Shown one piece after another: positions 26,639 to 34,912 of a stretch of DNA of 46,568 nucleotides. The notes beneath the pieces were generated by a model that ran no database searches, had not been told where the DNA came from, and saw only the letters and a program-made list of their open reading frames with translations. The translations under genes were made by a program, and so were the position numbers. Within the stretch, counting starts at the first letter, position 1. Every line of letters begins with the position of its first letter. This DNA comes from an uncultured Lachnospiraceae bacterium (GTDB taxonomy: Bacteria > Bacillota > Clostridia > Lachnospirales > Lachnospiraceae): the NCBI GenBank assembly GCA_947626435.1, contig CANQSB010000027.1, positions 1 through 46,568 of the forward strand. Reading direction: 5' to 3'.

Positions 26639-27361
26639 TCATTCAAGAAAAACGCCACCCTCGCGTTTCATATAAAGCAACGCATTGAAAATCGCCGCCG
26701 CCACATTGCTGCCGCCTTTTCTGCCGCGTGCCACGATGTACGGCACATCAGTCTGCATAATCAGCTCCTTTGACTGCACCACATTTACAAAACCCACAGG
26801 CGCACCGATTATAAGCCGCGGCTTTAACGCGCAATCCATGATAAGTTCATACAGGCGCACCAGGGCAGTTGGGGCATTTCCTATCACAAAAATAAGCTCC
26901 CTGCAACTTTCGGCGAGCCGCGCCGCCTTTTCCATGCTCACAGCCGCTCGCGTTATCCCACGCTGTTTTGCCTGCGCCGCAACCTCATCATCCGCCATAT
27001 AGCAGCTAATCTCCGCGCCGTACTCGGCAAGCAGCCTTTTATTTATCCCCGCCATTGCCATATTTGTGTCCGTTATTACAGTGCATCTGTTATTTATCGC
27101 TGCAAGCGCCTTGTCAATCACATTCTCTGAAAAACACAATGTCTCCAGATATGAAAAATCCGCAGTCGTATGAATTGCGCGCCTTATAATCGGCATATAA
27201 CGCTCATCTATCGCTACATTTGGGTACTCTATGCCTATTATCTCATCAATTATCTCAAAGCTCCGCTTTTCAATATCTTTCGGCGCTATCCTTTCAAGCT
27301 TTGACATTTCAGCGCCAAGAGCGCCGTATTCAGTATCAAATTCTGTCCTATCGTCTTCCAT
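26639..27361 (-). CDS. cbiC: Precorrin-8X methylmutase
   Basis: CbiC moves a methyl group from C11 to C12 to give cobyrinate (hydrogenobyrinate in aerobes). The 240-aa protein includes R-R-A-I-H-T-T-A-D-F-S-Y near 65-76, whose histidine is catalytic in the family, and P-V-G-F-V-N-V-V-Q-S-K near 195. An extension of about 25 acidic residues precedes the family core. AGGAGGGG just upstream of the ATG at 27361 supports the called start. Confidence 0.95.
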   Translation of the reverse strand: MEDDRTEFDTEYGALGAEMSKLERIAPKDIEKRSFEIIDEIIGIEYPNVAIDERYMPIIRRAIHTTADFSYLETLCFSENVIDKALAAINNRCTVITDTNMAMAGINKRLLAEYGAEISCYMADDEVAAQAKQRGITRAAVSMEKAARLAESCRELIFVIGNAPTALVRLYELIMDCALKPRLIIGAPVGFVNVVQSKELIMQTDVPYIVARGRKGGSNVAAAIFNALLYMKREGGVFLE

Positions 27362-27444
27362 TTCCCCTCCTGATGTTTTATCGCCTCTAATAAATACAAA
27401 AAATAACCAATCCGTAATTACCGGTTAGCCACAAGCTTTTTATA

Positions 27445-28953
27445 TCATGCTCCGCTCTCAATTATCCTGTATATCCTGTTCATATCAAGCGCCTCGCGCA
27501 GAACATATGCCAGCCTGTCATACTGCTGCTGCTTATACTGCTCATAATCCAAAATGTGAAATCCAGGCGTTTCTATTCCTTTCCTCTTTGCAAGCGCGCT
27601 CGTAATCGCCTCTACTGTCCCGCTCTTATCAAAAATGCCATGTACATAACTGCCATAAACCCTGTCGCCGCAATACCCCTCCACCTTTTTTGCGCCTGCA
27701 ACATTATCCGTAAGTTCTGTTAAATAACATTCGTTCTTTTTTGCTTCATTCCCACTCTTTACATAACTCTGTCCCATATGTATCTCATATCCGCATATCG
27801 GCAGCCCATTCAGGCATGCCAACACGCCAGACACATTTTTAAATACGCCCTCCACACGAGCGCGCTCCTTTTCAGCCTCAAACACAGTAGCCATCGGGAT
27901 AAGACCCATTCCCCTAACGGAAACCGTATCGTTTATCTCCTCTCCAAGCATCTGATAACCACCGCATATGCCAAATAAAATACACCCGTTATCATTATAT
28001 TGTCTCAACACCGCCGCCTCAAGCCCGCTCTCGCGCATCCACAGCAAATCGTCCACAGTGCTTTTTGTCCCCGGCAGGATTATCATATCAGGCTTACCAA
28101 TATCATAAGCCCTGCTCACATACCTAAGCGACACTCCCTCCGCATTCTCCCATATATCAAAATCCGTAAAATTGGAAATATGCGGAAAGCGTATCACCGC
28201 AATATCAATATCCGCCGCCCTGCGCATGTTAAACCTGTCCGTCACGCTGTCCTCATCTTCAAGCTGCACATCCATATATGGCACAATACCAAGCACACTC
28301 CTGCCCGCAAGCCTTTCAAGCTGCGCTATACCCGAATCAAGTATCGTCTTGTCACCCCTGAATTTATTGATAATAAGCCCCTTTACACGCCTTTTTTCAC
28401 TCTCCTCCAAAAGCATCATAGTCCCACAGAGCTGCGCAAACACGCCTCCCCTGTCAATATCGCCAACTATCAACACAGGCGAATCTGCAATCTCCGCCAT
28501 TCCCATATTTACAATATCATCCGTTTTTAAATTAATCTCAACCGGCGACCCCGCCCCCTCTATCACAACTATGTCATTCTCCGCCGCAAGCCTTTCATAC
28601 GCATATCTTATGTCCGGAATAAGCCTTCTCTTATACGCAAAATACTCCCTCGCGCTCATATCCTTGTAAACCTCGCCGTTTACAATCACCTGCGAGCCCG
28701 TCTCATTAGTCGGTTTCAGCAAAATCGGGTTCATATAAACACTCGGCTCTACCCCCGCCGCCTCCGCCTGCATTGCCTGAGCGCGCCCCATTTCAAGCCC
28801 ATCACCCGTAATATACGAATTGAGCGCCATATTCTGCGACTTAAACGGCACCACCCTATATCCATCCTGCTTCATTATCCTGCAAAGCCCCGCCACAATC
28901 AAACTTTTCCCCGCACTAGACATAGTTCCCTGTATCATCAATGGCTTTCCCAT
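27445..28953 (-). CDS. cobQ: Cobyric acid synthase
   Basis: CobQ/CbiP amidates the b, d, e and g side chains of adenosyl-cobyrinate a,c-diamide. The 502-aa protein begins M-G-K-P-L-M-I-Q-G-T with P-loop M-S-S-A-G-K-S (11-17). F-K-S-Q-N-M-A-L-N-S near 38 and the glutaminase site F-G-I-C-G-G-Y-Q-M-L-G near 330 are diagnostic, as is Y-V-H-G-I-F-D near 440. The frame extends six codons further, but the ribosome binding site GGGAGG lies within those codons, so 28953 is the start. It follows cobD by 28 bp. Confidence 0.96.
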   Translation of the reverse strand: MGKPLMIQGTMSSAGKSLIVAGLCRIMKQDGYRVVPFKSQNMALNSYITGDGLEMGRAQAMQAEAAGVEPSVYMNPILLKPTNETGSQVIVNGEVYKDMSAREYFAYKRRLIPDIRYAYERLAAENDIVVIEGAGSPVEINLKTDDIVNMGMAEIADSPVLIVGDIDRGGVFAQLCGTMMLLEESEKRRVKGLIINKFRGDKTILDSGIAQLERLAGRSVLGIVPYMDVQLEDEDSVTDRFNMRRAADIDIAVIRFPHISNFTDFDIWENAEGVSLRYVSRAYDIGKPDMIILPGTKSTVDDLLWMRESGLEAAVLRQYNDNGCILFGICGGYQMLGEEINDTVSVRGMGLIPMATVFEAEKERARVEGVFKNVSGVLACLNGLPICGYEIHMGQSYVKSGNEAKKNECYLTELTDNVAGAKKVEGYCGDRVYGSYVHGIFDKSGTVEAITSALAKRKGIETPGFHILDYEQYKQQQYDRLAYVLREALDMNRIYRIIESGA

Positions 28954-28981
28954 AAATCCTCCCCCCGGCACTTCAATTCTT

Positions 28982-30049
28982 CTATATCAACTCGCCTAAA
29001 ACTCTTATAAGCCTTTCATTATCCTCCCTGCACCTTACCGCAACCCTATACCACCCACACCCAAGACCATAAAAATTACTACAGTCCCGAATTAATATTC
29101 CTCTTTCAAGGCACTGGTTATACAAATGCCCCCTACCATTATCATCCAATACATCATTCCAAACATAAAACAACAAAAAATTCGCCGCCCCATCGCATAC
29201 ACGCACTATCTCACCAAGCTTACCAAGCATATACTCCCTCTCCGCAGCAACAGCCACCCTCGAACGCCCAGCAAACTCATCCTCCTCAAGCGCCGCAATC
29301 CCCGCATACTGCGCAGGCAAAGATATATTCCAAGGCTGCAACGCCCTCCTTATCCTCTCCATAAACCCGCGATTAACACACACTCCAAATCCAAGCCTAA
29401 GCCCCGCCATAGCATACAGCTTTGTAAAAGACCTCAAAACAAAAAGCTTATCATAACTACCGTTATTCATCACATCAAAAAGACCTCCACTTTTATACCG
29501 CATTGTCAACTCAATAAAACTCTCATCAACAAACAACCACGCCCCCACACTCTCACAACGCTCCAATATTTTAAGCAATACCCCCTTATCATAAACCACC
29601 CCTGTAGGATTATTCGGATTACATATGACAACAACACCAATATCATCAGTTATTTTATCCAATATATCTATTCCAAGCTCAAAACCATTCTTCTCTGTAA
29701 GCGTATGATGCACAAGCTCACATCCATCAGCCCCCCCTGTCAATGCCCGCTCATACTCACAAAAAGTCGGCTCAACCACCAGCGCCTTTCTCGCCCTAAC
29801 CGCGCCAAAAAAAGCAAAAATTATCTCCGCCGCGCCATTCCCACACACCACATCATGCGGCTTTAACGCATACTTCTCCGCAATCTTCTCCTCAAGCCCG
29901 CTGTTAAACGCCTGCGGATACACCTCCGCCTCCTCCACTCCCCTAATCGCCGCCGCCCGCACGGCAGCAGGCATTCCAAGAAAATTTATATTCGCCGAAA
30001 AATCTAAAATGCCTTCCCTGCCGCAGACATCACCGCCATGCAAATACAT
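28982..30049 (-). CDS. cobD: Threonine-phosphate decarboxylase
   Basis: CobD makes aminopropanol phosphate, the linker between the corrin ring and the nucleotide loop. It is a PLP enzyme of the aminotransferase fold: H-G-G-D near the start, N-P-N-N-P-T-G near 147, and the PLP lysine in R-S-F-T-K-L-Y-A-M-A-G-L-R near 210. The 355-aa length suits both CobD and histidinol-phosphate aminotransferase; placement next to cbiB, which uses its product, decides for CobD. The start lies 46 bp inside cbiB, with GGGGGAG before the ATG. The coding strand is strikingly poor in C. Confidence 0.93.
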   Translation of the reverse strand: MYLHGGDVCGREGILDFSANINFLGMPAAVRAAAIRGVEEAEVYPQAFNSGLEEKIAEKYALKPHDVVCGNGAAEIIFAFFGAVRARKALVVEPTFCEYERALTGGADGCELVHHTLTEKNGFELGIDILDKITDDIGVVVICNPNNPTGVVYDKGVLLKILERCESVGAWLFVDESFIELTMRYKSGGLFDVMNNGSYDKLFVLRSFTKLYAMAGLRLGFGVCVNRGFMERIRRALQPWNISLPAQYAGIAALEEDEFAGRSRVAVAAEREYMLGKLGEIVRVCDGAANFLLFYVWNDVLDDNGRGHLYNQCLERGILIRDCSNFYGLGCGWYRVAVRCREDNERLIRVLGELI

Positions 30050-30981
30050 AACCGCACTCCCCCAAATATAATAAGCGCCAGAAACGCCGACACGTACATA
30101 AGCCTGTTCATGCGCACAATATCCTCTGCCTCAATCTCCCTAAACGCGTCGCCGATAGTCTGCTTGTGGTAAAGCTCGCCAAAATACCACGCATCTCCCG
30201 CAAGACGCACTCCAAGCGCCCCCGCCGCCACAGCCTCCGTCTGCGCCGAATTGGGGCTTGCATGGTTATGCCTGTCGCGCCTGAAAATCCTGACTGCATT
30301 TTTCACATCAAGCCCTGTAAAAAACGACGCAATCACCATAATGACCGCCGCAATCCTCGATGGCACAAAATTCATCACATCATCAAGACGCGCCGCCGCA
30401 CGCCCGAAATAATAATACCTGTTATTTTTATACCCAATCATCGAGTCCATAGTATTCACTGCCTTATAAAAATACATCAGCCCAGCCCCACCTATTGCCA
30501 TATAGAGCATCGGCGCGGCAACGCCGTCAGAAAAATTCTCCGCAATCGTCTCCACAGCCGCGCGCGCCACGCCATTCTCATCAAGCCTGTCAGTATCTCG
30601 CCCCACGATCATTGACACAGCCTTTCTGCCAGCGCAGAGCCCCTCCTCTTTAAGCGCATGGTAAACCCGCATGCTTTCTTCCCTCAAATCCTTTACGGCA
30701 AGCATCGAATAGCACAAAACAGCCTCCGCAGCCACCCCCACTGCCGTATTCAGCCTATACGCCGCCCATAAAATAACACACGGTATCAAAGTTGACAAAA
30801 AAAGCACAGTGATGACAGTAAACACCCCCGCCGCTGCCTCATGCTTTCCAAAAATCCGCCTGTAAACGCTCTCGCATATATTTACCTGCCTGCCGATAAT
30901 ACATACTGGGTGTATCGGAGTGCGCGGATCCCCAAACACCAAATCAAGCGCAAATCCAACAAATAACGCTATCAAAACCAC
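30004..30981 (-). CDS. cbiB: Adenosylcobinamide-phosphate synthase, membrane protein
   Basis: CbiB attaches aminopropanol (phosphate) to adenosylcobyric acid at the membrane. The 325-aa protein has several membrane segments, the N-terminal G-F-A-L-D-L-V-F-G-D-P motif (9-19) with H-P, and E-T-I-A-E-N-F-S-D-G-V-A-A-P near 144-157 typical of the family. The start is a GTG at 30981. An overlapping ATG two bases away runs into an immediate stop in another frame. Only about 23 bp separate it from the terminator of the chemotaxis gene, so the promoter of the B12 block is not obvious. Confidence 0.94.
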   Translation of the reverse strand: MVLIALFVGFALDLVFGDPRTPIHPVCIIGRQVNICESVYRRIFGKHEAAAGVFTVITVLFLSTLIPCVILWAAYRLNTAVGVAAEAVLCYSMLAVKDLREESMRVYHALKEEGLCAGRKAVSMIVGRDTDRLDENGVARAAVETIAENFSDGVAAPMLYMAIGGAGLMYFYKAVNTMDSMIGYKNNRYYYFGRAAARLDDVMNFVPSRIAAVIMVIASFFTGLDVKNAVRIFRRDRHNHASPNSAQTEAVAAGALGVRLAGDAWYFGELYHKQTIGDAFREIEAEDIVRMNRLMYVSAFLALIIFGGVRLCICMAVMSAAGKAF

Positions 30982-31004
30982 ATAAATCCCTGCCTGCCAA
31001 TAAA

Positions 31005-31035
31005 ACAGCCCCTTTAAACTCTTAAAAGGGGCTGT
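31005..31035 (-). terminator. Strong intrinsic terminator after the chemotaxis receptor gene
   Basis: A perfect 11-bp stem (31005-31015 acagccccttt with 31025-31035) is followed by TTTT on the minus strand, 12 nt after the receptor stop codon. It lies directly before cbiB and would block read-through into the B12 genes unless regulated. Confidence 0.85.
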
Positions 31036-31047
31036 CTTAATTTTACA

Positions 31048-32550
31048 CTATTTTGAATACTTGTCAAGCTCATAAGAAAGCGCCACGACATCGGTAAGCT
31101 GCGTCTTTGCCGTTTCCGCGTTTCTCAGGTTGTCATTGCTGAGCTCCGCCGCCTGCGCGGACGATGCCGTTACCTCCTCAGTAGTAGCCGAAAGCTGCAT
31201 TATGTTGTCTACAATCTGATTGTTAGCATCCGACAGCGAGCTTAGCATGCTGTCTATCTTTGAAATATTTCCCGTAACCTTCTCTATGTCCGTACTCACT
31301 CCGCTGAAGCACTCTGAAACCTCGACAATCATCTCGTCCTGCTTCGATGTCGCATCTATAGAGTTTTTAACCGCACTGCCCGCCTGCTCCGCATTAGTGT
31401 CAAGCTCCTTTATTATCACAGCAATGCTCTCCGTCTCCTGACGCGTCTTCTCGGCAAGCTGCCTTATCTCATCGGCAACCACAGCAAAGCCCCTGCCTGC
31501 CTCGCCTGCCCTCGCGCTCTCGATTGAAGCGTTAAGCGCAAGCAGGTTTGTCTGGTTTGATATTGAGAAAATCGTGTCCGCAATGCTCTTTACATCCTTT
31601 GTCCGCTCCTGCAGCTTCTTCATAGAGCCCGCAACATTTGAGTTTGTGTCGGAAATCACCTTCGCCTGCGTCTTTAAGCTCTCCATAGTCGCTATACTCT
31701 GCTTGTTCATAGCCTCAAGCTCATTTGCAAGAGTAACCATTTCCTTCGAAGCGTCAAGAGTAGTCTGTATAGCTTCCTGAATGTTCTGCGTCATCATAGT
31801 CTGCGTCTGAATATTTTCCGCCGTATTCAATGTACTCTCTGAAATATCCGAAACAGCGCCGTTTACCACAGATGTCGACTCATTCAGCTTATTTACTATA
31901 TCCATAGCGTTGTCAGTGCCCGACCTGATTTCAGACGCGATATGCAGCACATCCTTAATCATTTCCGCCTGCACATCCCGCTCCTCCTTTATGCTGCCAA
32001 GCATATGGCTAGTGAAAAGCGACGCGCGGCTCACGACAAAATAAATCATTCCCATGCTGAATACCACCGCAAATGTAGCGCACACCAGATTAACAAGGGC
32101 ATCTCCCGTAATAGCGCCCGTCACGCCCTTTACCGCCGTTACAAGTATCTGTATTACGGATATTATCCAAAAAAATTTCAGTGAAAACTTTTCGTCAAAA
32201 TACATTATACACGCCATAAAAGGTATGACCGCCATAAAATTCATATAGTAGCTCTCAAACCCAAGCGCGAGCATAAGCACTATAGGAACCATCCCTATGC
32301 CCACGACATACCGCAGCCTGGCGCTCGCCTTGTCTTTAACATACATAAATATCGACAAGCCTATAGTCACTACAGTTATCAGCGTGATTATCGAAGTATA
32401 ACCTGCCGAGCGTATGCCCCTCATCGTGCCTAGAAACACAATCATGAACACAAAGAAAAAGTAAATAAGCTCGCTGATTACGACAAATCGGTTCGCCCTC
32501 TTTACCTGCTCTTTCTTGTCCGCATAAATGTACTTACTTTTCGTTTCCAT
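31048..32550 (-). CDS. Methyl-accepting chemotaxis protein with a polytopic membrane sensor
   Basis: The N-terminal 200 residues hold about five to six membrane segments and no obvious extracellular sensor domain or HAMP. The rest is the helical signalling hairpin, with the highly conserved tip E-S-A-R-A-G-E-A-G-R-G-F-A-V-V-A-D-E-I-R-x-L-A-E. It signals to CheA/CheW and should control swimming. The membrane bundle may sense something in the bilayer or the proton or redox state; this is a guess. The start at 32550 has GGAG 11 nt upstream; the longer frame (32592) adds 14 unlikely residues. No che genes are nearby. Confidence 0.93.
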   Translation of the reverse strand: METKSKYIYADKKEQVKRANRFVVISELIYFFFVFMIVFLGTMRGIRSAGYTSIITLITVVTIGLSIFMYVKDKASARLRYVVGIGMVPIVLMLALGFESYYMNFMAVIPFMACIMYFDEKFSLKFFWIISVIQILVTAVKGVTGAITGDALVNLVCATFAVVFSMGMIYFVVSRASLFTSHMLGSIKEERDVQAEMIKDVLHIASEIRSGTDNAMDIVNKLNESTSVVNGAVSDISESTLNTAENIQTQTMMTQNIQEAIQTTLDASKEMVTLANELEAMNKQSIATMESLKTQAKVISDTNSNVAGSMKKLQERTKDVKSIADTIFSISNQTNLLALNASIESARAGEAGRGFAVVADEIRQLAEKTRQETESIAVIIKELDTNAEQAGSAVKNSIDATSKQDEMIVEVSECFSGVSTDIEKVTGNISKIDSMLSSLSDANNQIVDNIMQLSATTEEVTASSAQAAELSNDNLRNAETAKTQLTDVVALSYELDKYSK

Positions 32551-32628
32551 AACAATTACATCTCCTTCTAGGAAAATTTTTACCAAATTCATTTTACCAC
32601 AACATTCGTCATAATGCCATATTTTCTA

Positions 32629-33996
32629 TCAAATAATCTTATTTTTTAACCACTTTCCACTAAGAAAACGACTTACGAAAATAACCGCCCTTATTGTCCA
32701 GTCAGCAAACATACCAATCCACACAGCCATAGGTCCGAAGTGATACACCCTCACGAGGAAAATACACAGCGCCACCCTACACAGCCACATGGTAAGCGTC
32801 GATACAATCATTGAAAAGCGCACATCGCCCGCCGCCCTCAGTCCGTAAGCTATCACAAATGAACCAACCCACACAAGCGGCTTTACCACAGTAATCGCCT
32901 TCACCATCTCAAAGCACATGGCGGCGGATTCGCTCTCCATTCCCGCAAGCCATGTCACAGGCTTGGTTATCGCAAGTACAAAAAGGCACGACGCAAGTAT
33001 TCCTACCCATGCCACACCCGTAAGCTTCACAATATAATACTTTGCCTCCTCGCGGCGGTCCGCCCCTATACACTGTCCTACCACAGTCATAAGCCCTATG
33101 CCTACGCCGATGCCAAAAATCCCGTTCACATTCTCAAAAATATTAGTCATAGCCTGCGCCGCTATCGCAGTAGTGCCCATAGTGGAAACCGTCGACTGTA
33201 TCGCAAGCTTTCCGAACTGAAACATAGAATTTTCCACACCCGCAGGGATTCCAATAGCCATTACCTTTATTATAAGAGGCATATCGGGACGGATTTTAAG
33301 ATAATCCCTTAAGACAATTACCTGACGCGGCTTCCTCAGACAGTAAAAAACCACCGCCATACAGAACACTCTCGATATAAGCGTTGAAAGCGCCGCCCCC
33401 GCCACGCCCCATTTAAAGGCATATATAAATACGGCGTTCCCCGCAATATTGAGCACATTCGACACCACTGAAACCTTCATCGGAAATTTTGAATTGCCGC
33501 CCGCACGATAAAACGCCGCGCCCGCATTGAACAGCGCAAGGAAAGGATACGAAAGCACAGTTATCAGGAAATAAACAAGCGAGTTCCGCATAACCCCGGG
33601 CTCAACCTTTCCGAAAATAAAGCCAAGCAAGCGCTCCCTTCCCGCCAGACAAAGCACCATCAAAACCATAGAAATGACAAATACGGTAAGCACCACTTGG
33701 CGCGCCGCGTTGTTGCTGTCCTTTTTGTTGCCGCTGCCAAGGTATTGCGAGCATATGATAGACGCGCCCGCCGCCATTGCCGAAAACATCTGAATAATGA
33801 GATTGTTAAACGAATCGACGAGTGACACTGCTGATATCGCCTCACTGCCGACCGTAGACACCATCATTGTGTCCACCATACCCATAAATGAATTTAAAAG
33901 CTGCTCCACTATAATCGGCGCAAGCAAAAGGAACAGCGCCCTGTTGTCAAAAAGGATGTTGTCCCAGTCAATCTTTTTCTTATCGTAAAGCTTCAT
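32629..33996 (-). CDS. MATE-family multidrug/Na+ antiporter
   Basis: This 455-aa membrane protein with about twelve segments exports cationic compounds using a sodium or proton gradient. The family pattern is visible in the first helices (P-I-I-V-E-Q-L-L-N-S-F-M-G-M-V-D-T-M-M-V), in Q-Y-L-G-S-G near 83 and in the internal repeat with G-I-P-A-G-V-E-N near 245. It resembles the DinF/NorM-like group common in gut Clostridia. The substrate cannot be predicted. It lies 78 bp upstream of the chemotaxis gene with no terminator seen between. Confidence 0.94.
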   Translation of the reverse strand: MKLYDKKKIDWDNILFDNRALFLLLAPIIVEQLLNSFMGMVDTMMVSTVGSEAISAVSLVDSFNNLIIQMFSAMAAGASIICSQYLGSGNKKDSNNAARQVVLTVFVISMVLMVLCLAGRERLLGFIFGKVEPGVMRNSLVYFLITVLSYPFLALFNAGAAFYRAGGNSKFPMKVSVVSNVLNIAGNAVFIYAFKWGVAGAALSTLISRVFCMAVVFYCLRKPRQVIVLRDYLKIRPDMPLIIKVMAIGIPAGVENSMFQFGKLAIQSTVSTMGTTAIAAQAMTNIFENVNGIFGIGVGIGLMTVVGQCIGADRREEAKYYIVKLTGVAWVGILASCLFVLAITKPVTWLAGMESESAAMCFEMVKAITVVKPLVWVGSFVIAYGLRAAGDVRFSMIVSTLTMWLCRVALCIFLVRVYHFGPMAVWIGMFADWTIRAVIFVSRFLSGKWLKNKII

Positions 33997-34143
33997 AATT
34001 ATGCGCCCCGCTATTCTGTCATATTTACTTTCTTTTTCCGCTTTTAAGCATACATAATCTCGTCCGCCATATGTAAACTCGGCACAACCCCTGATTAACC
34101 ACTATTATTGACAGACTAAATCATCTGATTAATTTTAACATTT

Positions 34144-34800
34144 TCATGCCCAGTTATCAACTATGTTGATTATATCGGACGGTTCACTTGCAAAAATTTC
34201 CGCCCCATGATTAATCAGAAATTCCTTATCCCTAAAGCCCCACAAAACGCTGATGCATGGAAGTCCTGAATTTTTTGCCGTCATCAGGTCTACATCCGAA
34301 TCGCCCACATATACGGCGCTCTCCCTCGTGCTGCCAAGCTCCTTCAGCGCAAGAAGCACACTGTCCGCCTCGGGCTTTCTCCTTATGCCCTCGCGGTCGC
34401 CAATCGCCACTCCCACCACGCTGAAATACTTTTCCTTTAAATCCTGTACCGCGCTATCCACCTTGTTTGACACGATTGCAAGCGCATACCCCTTTGCCTT
34501 AAGCGCCTCCAAAAGCTCGCATACGCCGTCATACGCCCTTGTCCTGTCATTGCAATGTACGGCATAATGCTCCTTAAACGCGGCAAAAGCCTCCTCAAAG
34601 CGCGGATTCTTTTCACCCTCCGGCACCGCCCTTATCATAAGCGTTCTGATACCGTTTCCCACGAAGCCTTTTACCTCCGCTATCGTGCGCAGCGGCATCT
34701 GACAATGTTCGAGAGCATAATTGACTGAATTAGTCAGGTCTTCCAGCGTATCAAGCAGCGTCCCGTCCAAATCAAATATTATCGTATCTATTTTTCCCAT
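34144..34800 (-). CDS. HAD-superfamily phosphatase, phosphoglycolate phosphatase-like
   Basis: This 218-aa protein has the HAD nucleophile motif F-D-L-D-G-T-L-L-D-T (about residues 8-17), motif II in V-S-N-K-V-D and the acidic motif Y-V-G-D-S-D-V-D-L-M-T-A near 170. The helical cap between motif I and II is of the subclass found in phosphoglycolate phosphatase and PpaX. The substrate may be phosphoglycolate or pyrophosphate; the family is promiscuous. The ATG at 34800 has AGAGGA upstream and is preferred over 34812. Confidence 0.9.
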   Translation of the reverse strand: MGKIDTIIFDLDGTLLDTLEDLTNSVNYALEHCQMPLRTIAEVKGFVGNGIRTLMIRAVPEGEKNPRFEEAFAAFKEHYAVHCNDRTRAYDGVCELLEALKAKGYALAIVSNKVDSAVQDLKEKYFSVVGVAIGDREGIRRKPEADSVLLALKELGSTRESAVYVGDSDVDLMTAKNSGLPCISVLWGFRDKEFLINHGAEIFASEPSDIINIVDNWA

Positions 34801-34860
34801 TTTTCCTCTCATTCTGCCGTTTAGCGGCTATTCCATAAACAGGAGTTTTATACAGTGACA

Positions 34861-34893
34861 CAGCCGAAAAAGCCTGTTGAACTTTTTCGGCTG
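34861..34893. terminator. Hairpin after the response-regulator gene
   Basis: A 12-bp perfect stem (34861-34872 cagccgaaaaag with 34882-34893) lies about 20 nt after the stop codon of the EAL protein. The T run lies inside the stem rather than after it, so strength is uncertain. Confidence 0.55.
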
Positions 34894-34912
34894 CAAATTT
34901 CAATAGCATATG

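Noticed and set aside
29126-29866. A 246-codon plus-strand open frame opposite cobD
   Set aside because: It is antisense to a clear CobD frame, has no ribosome binding site or family resemblance, and is explained by the scarcity of G on the plus strand, which removes stop codons.
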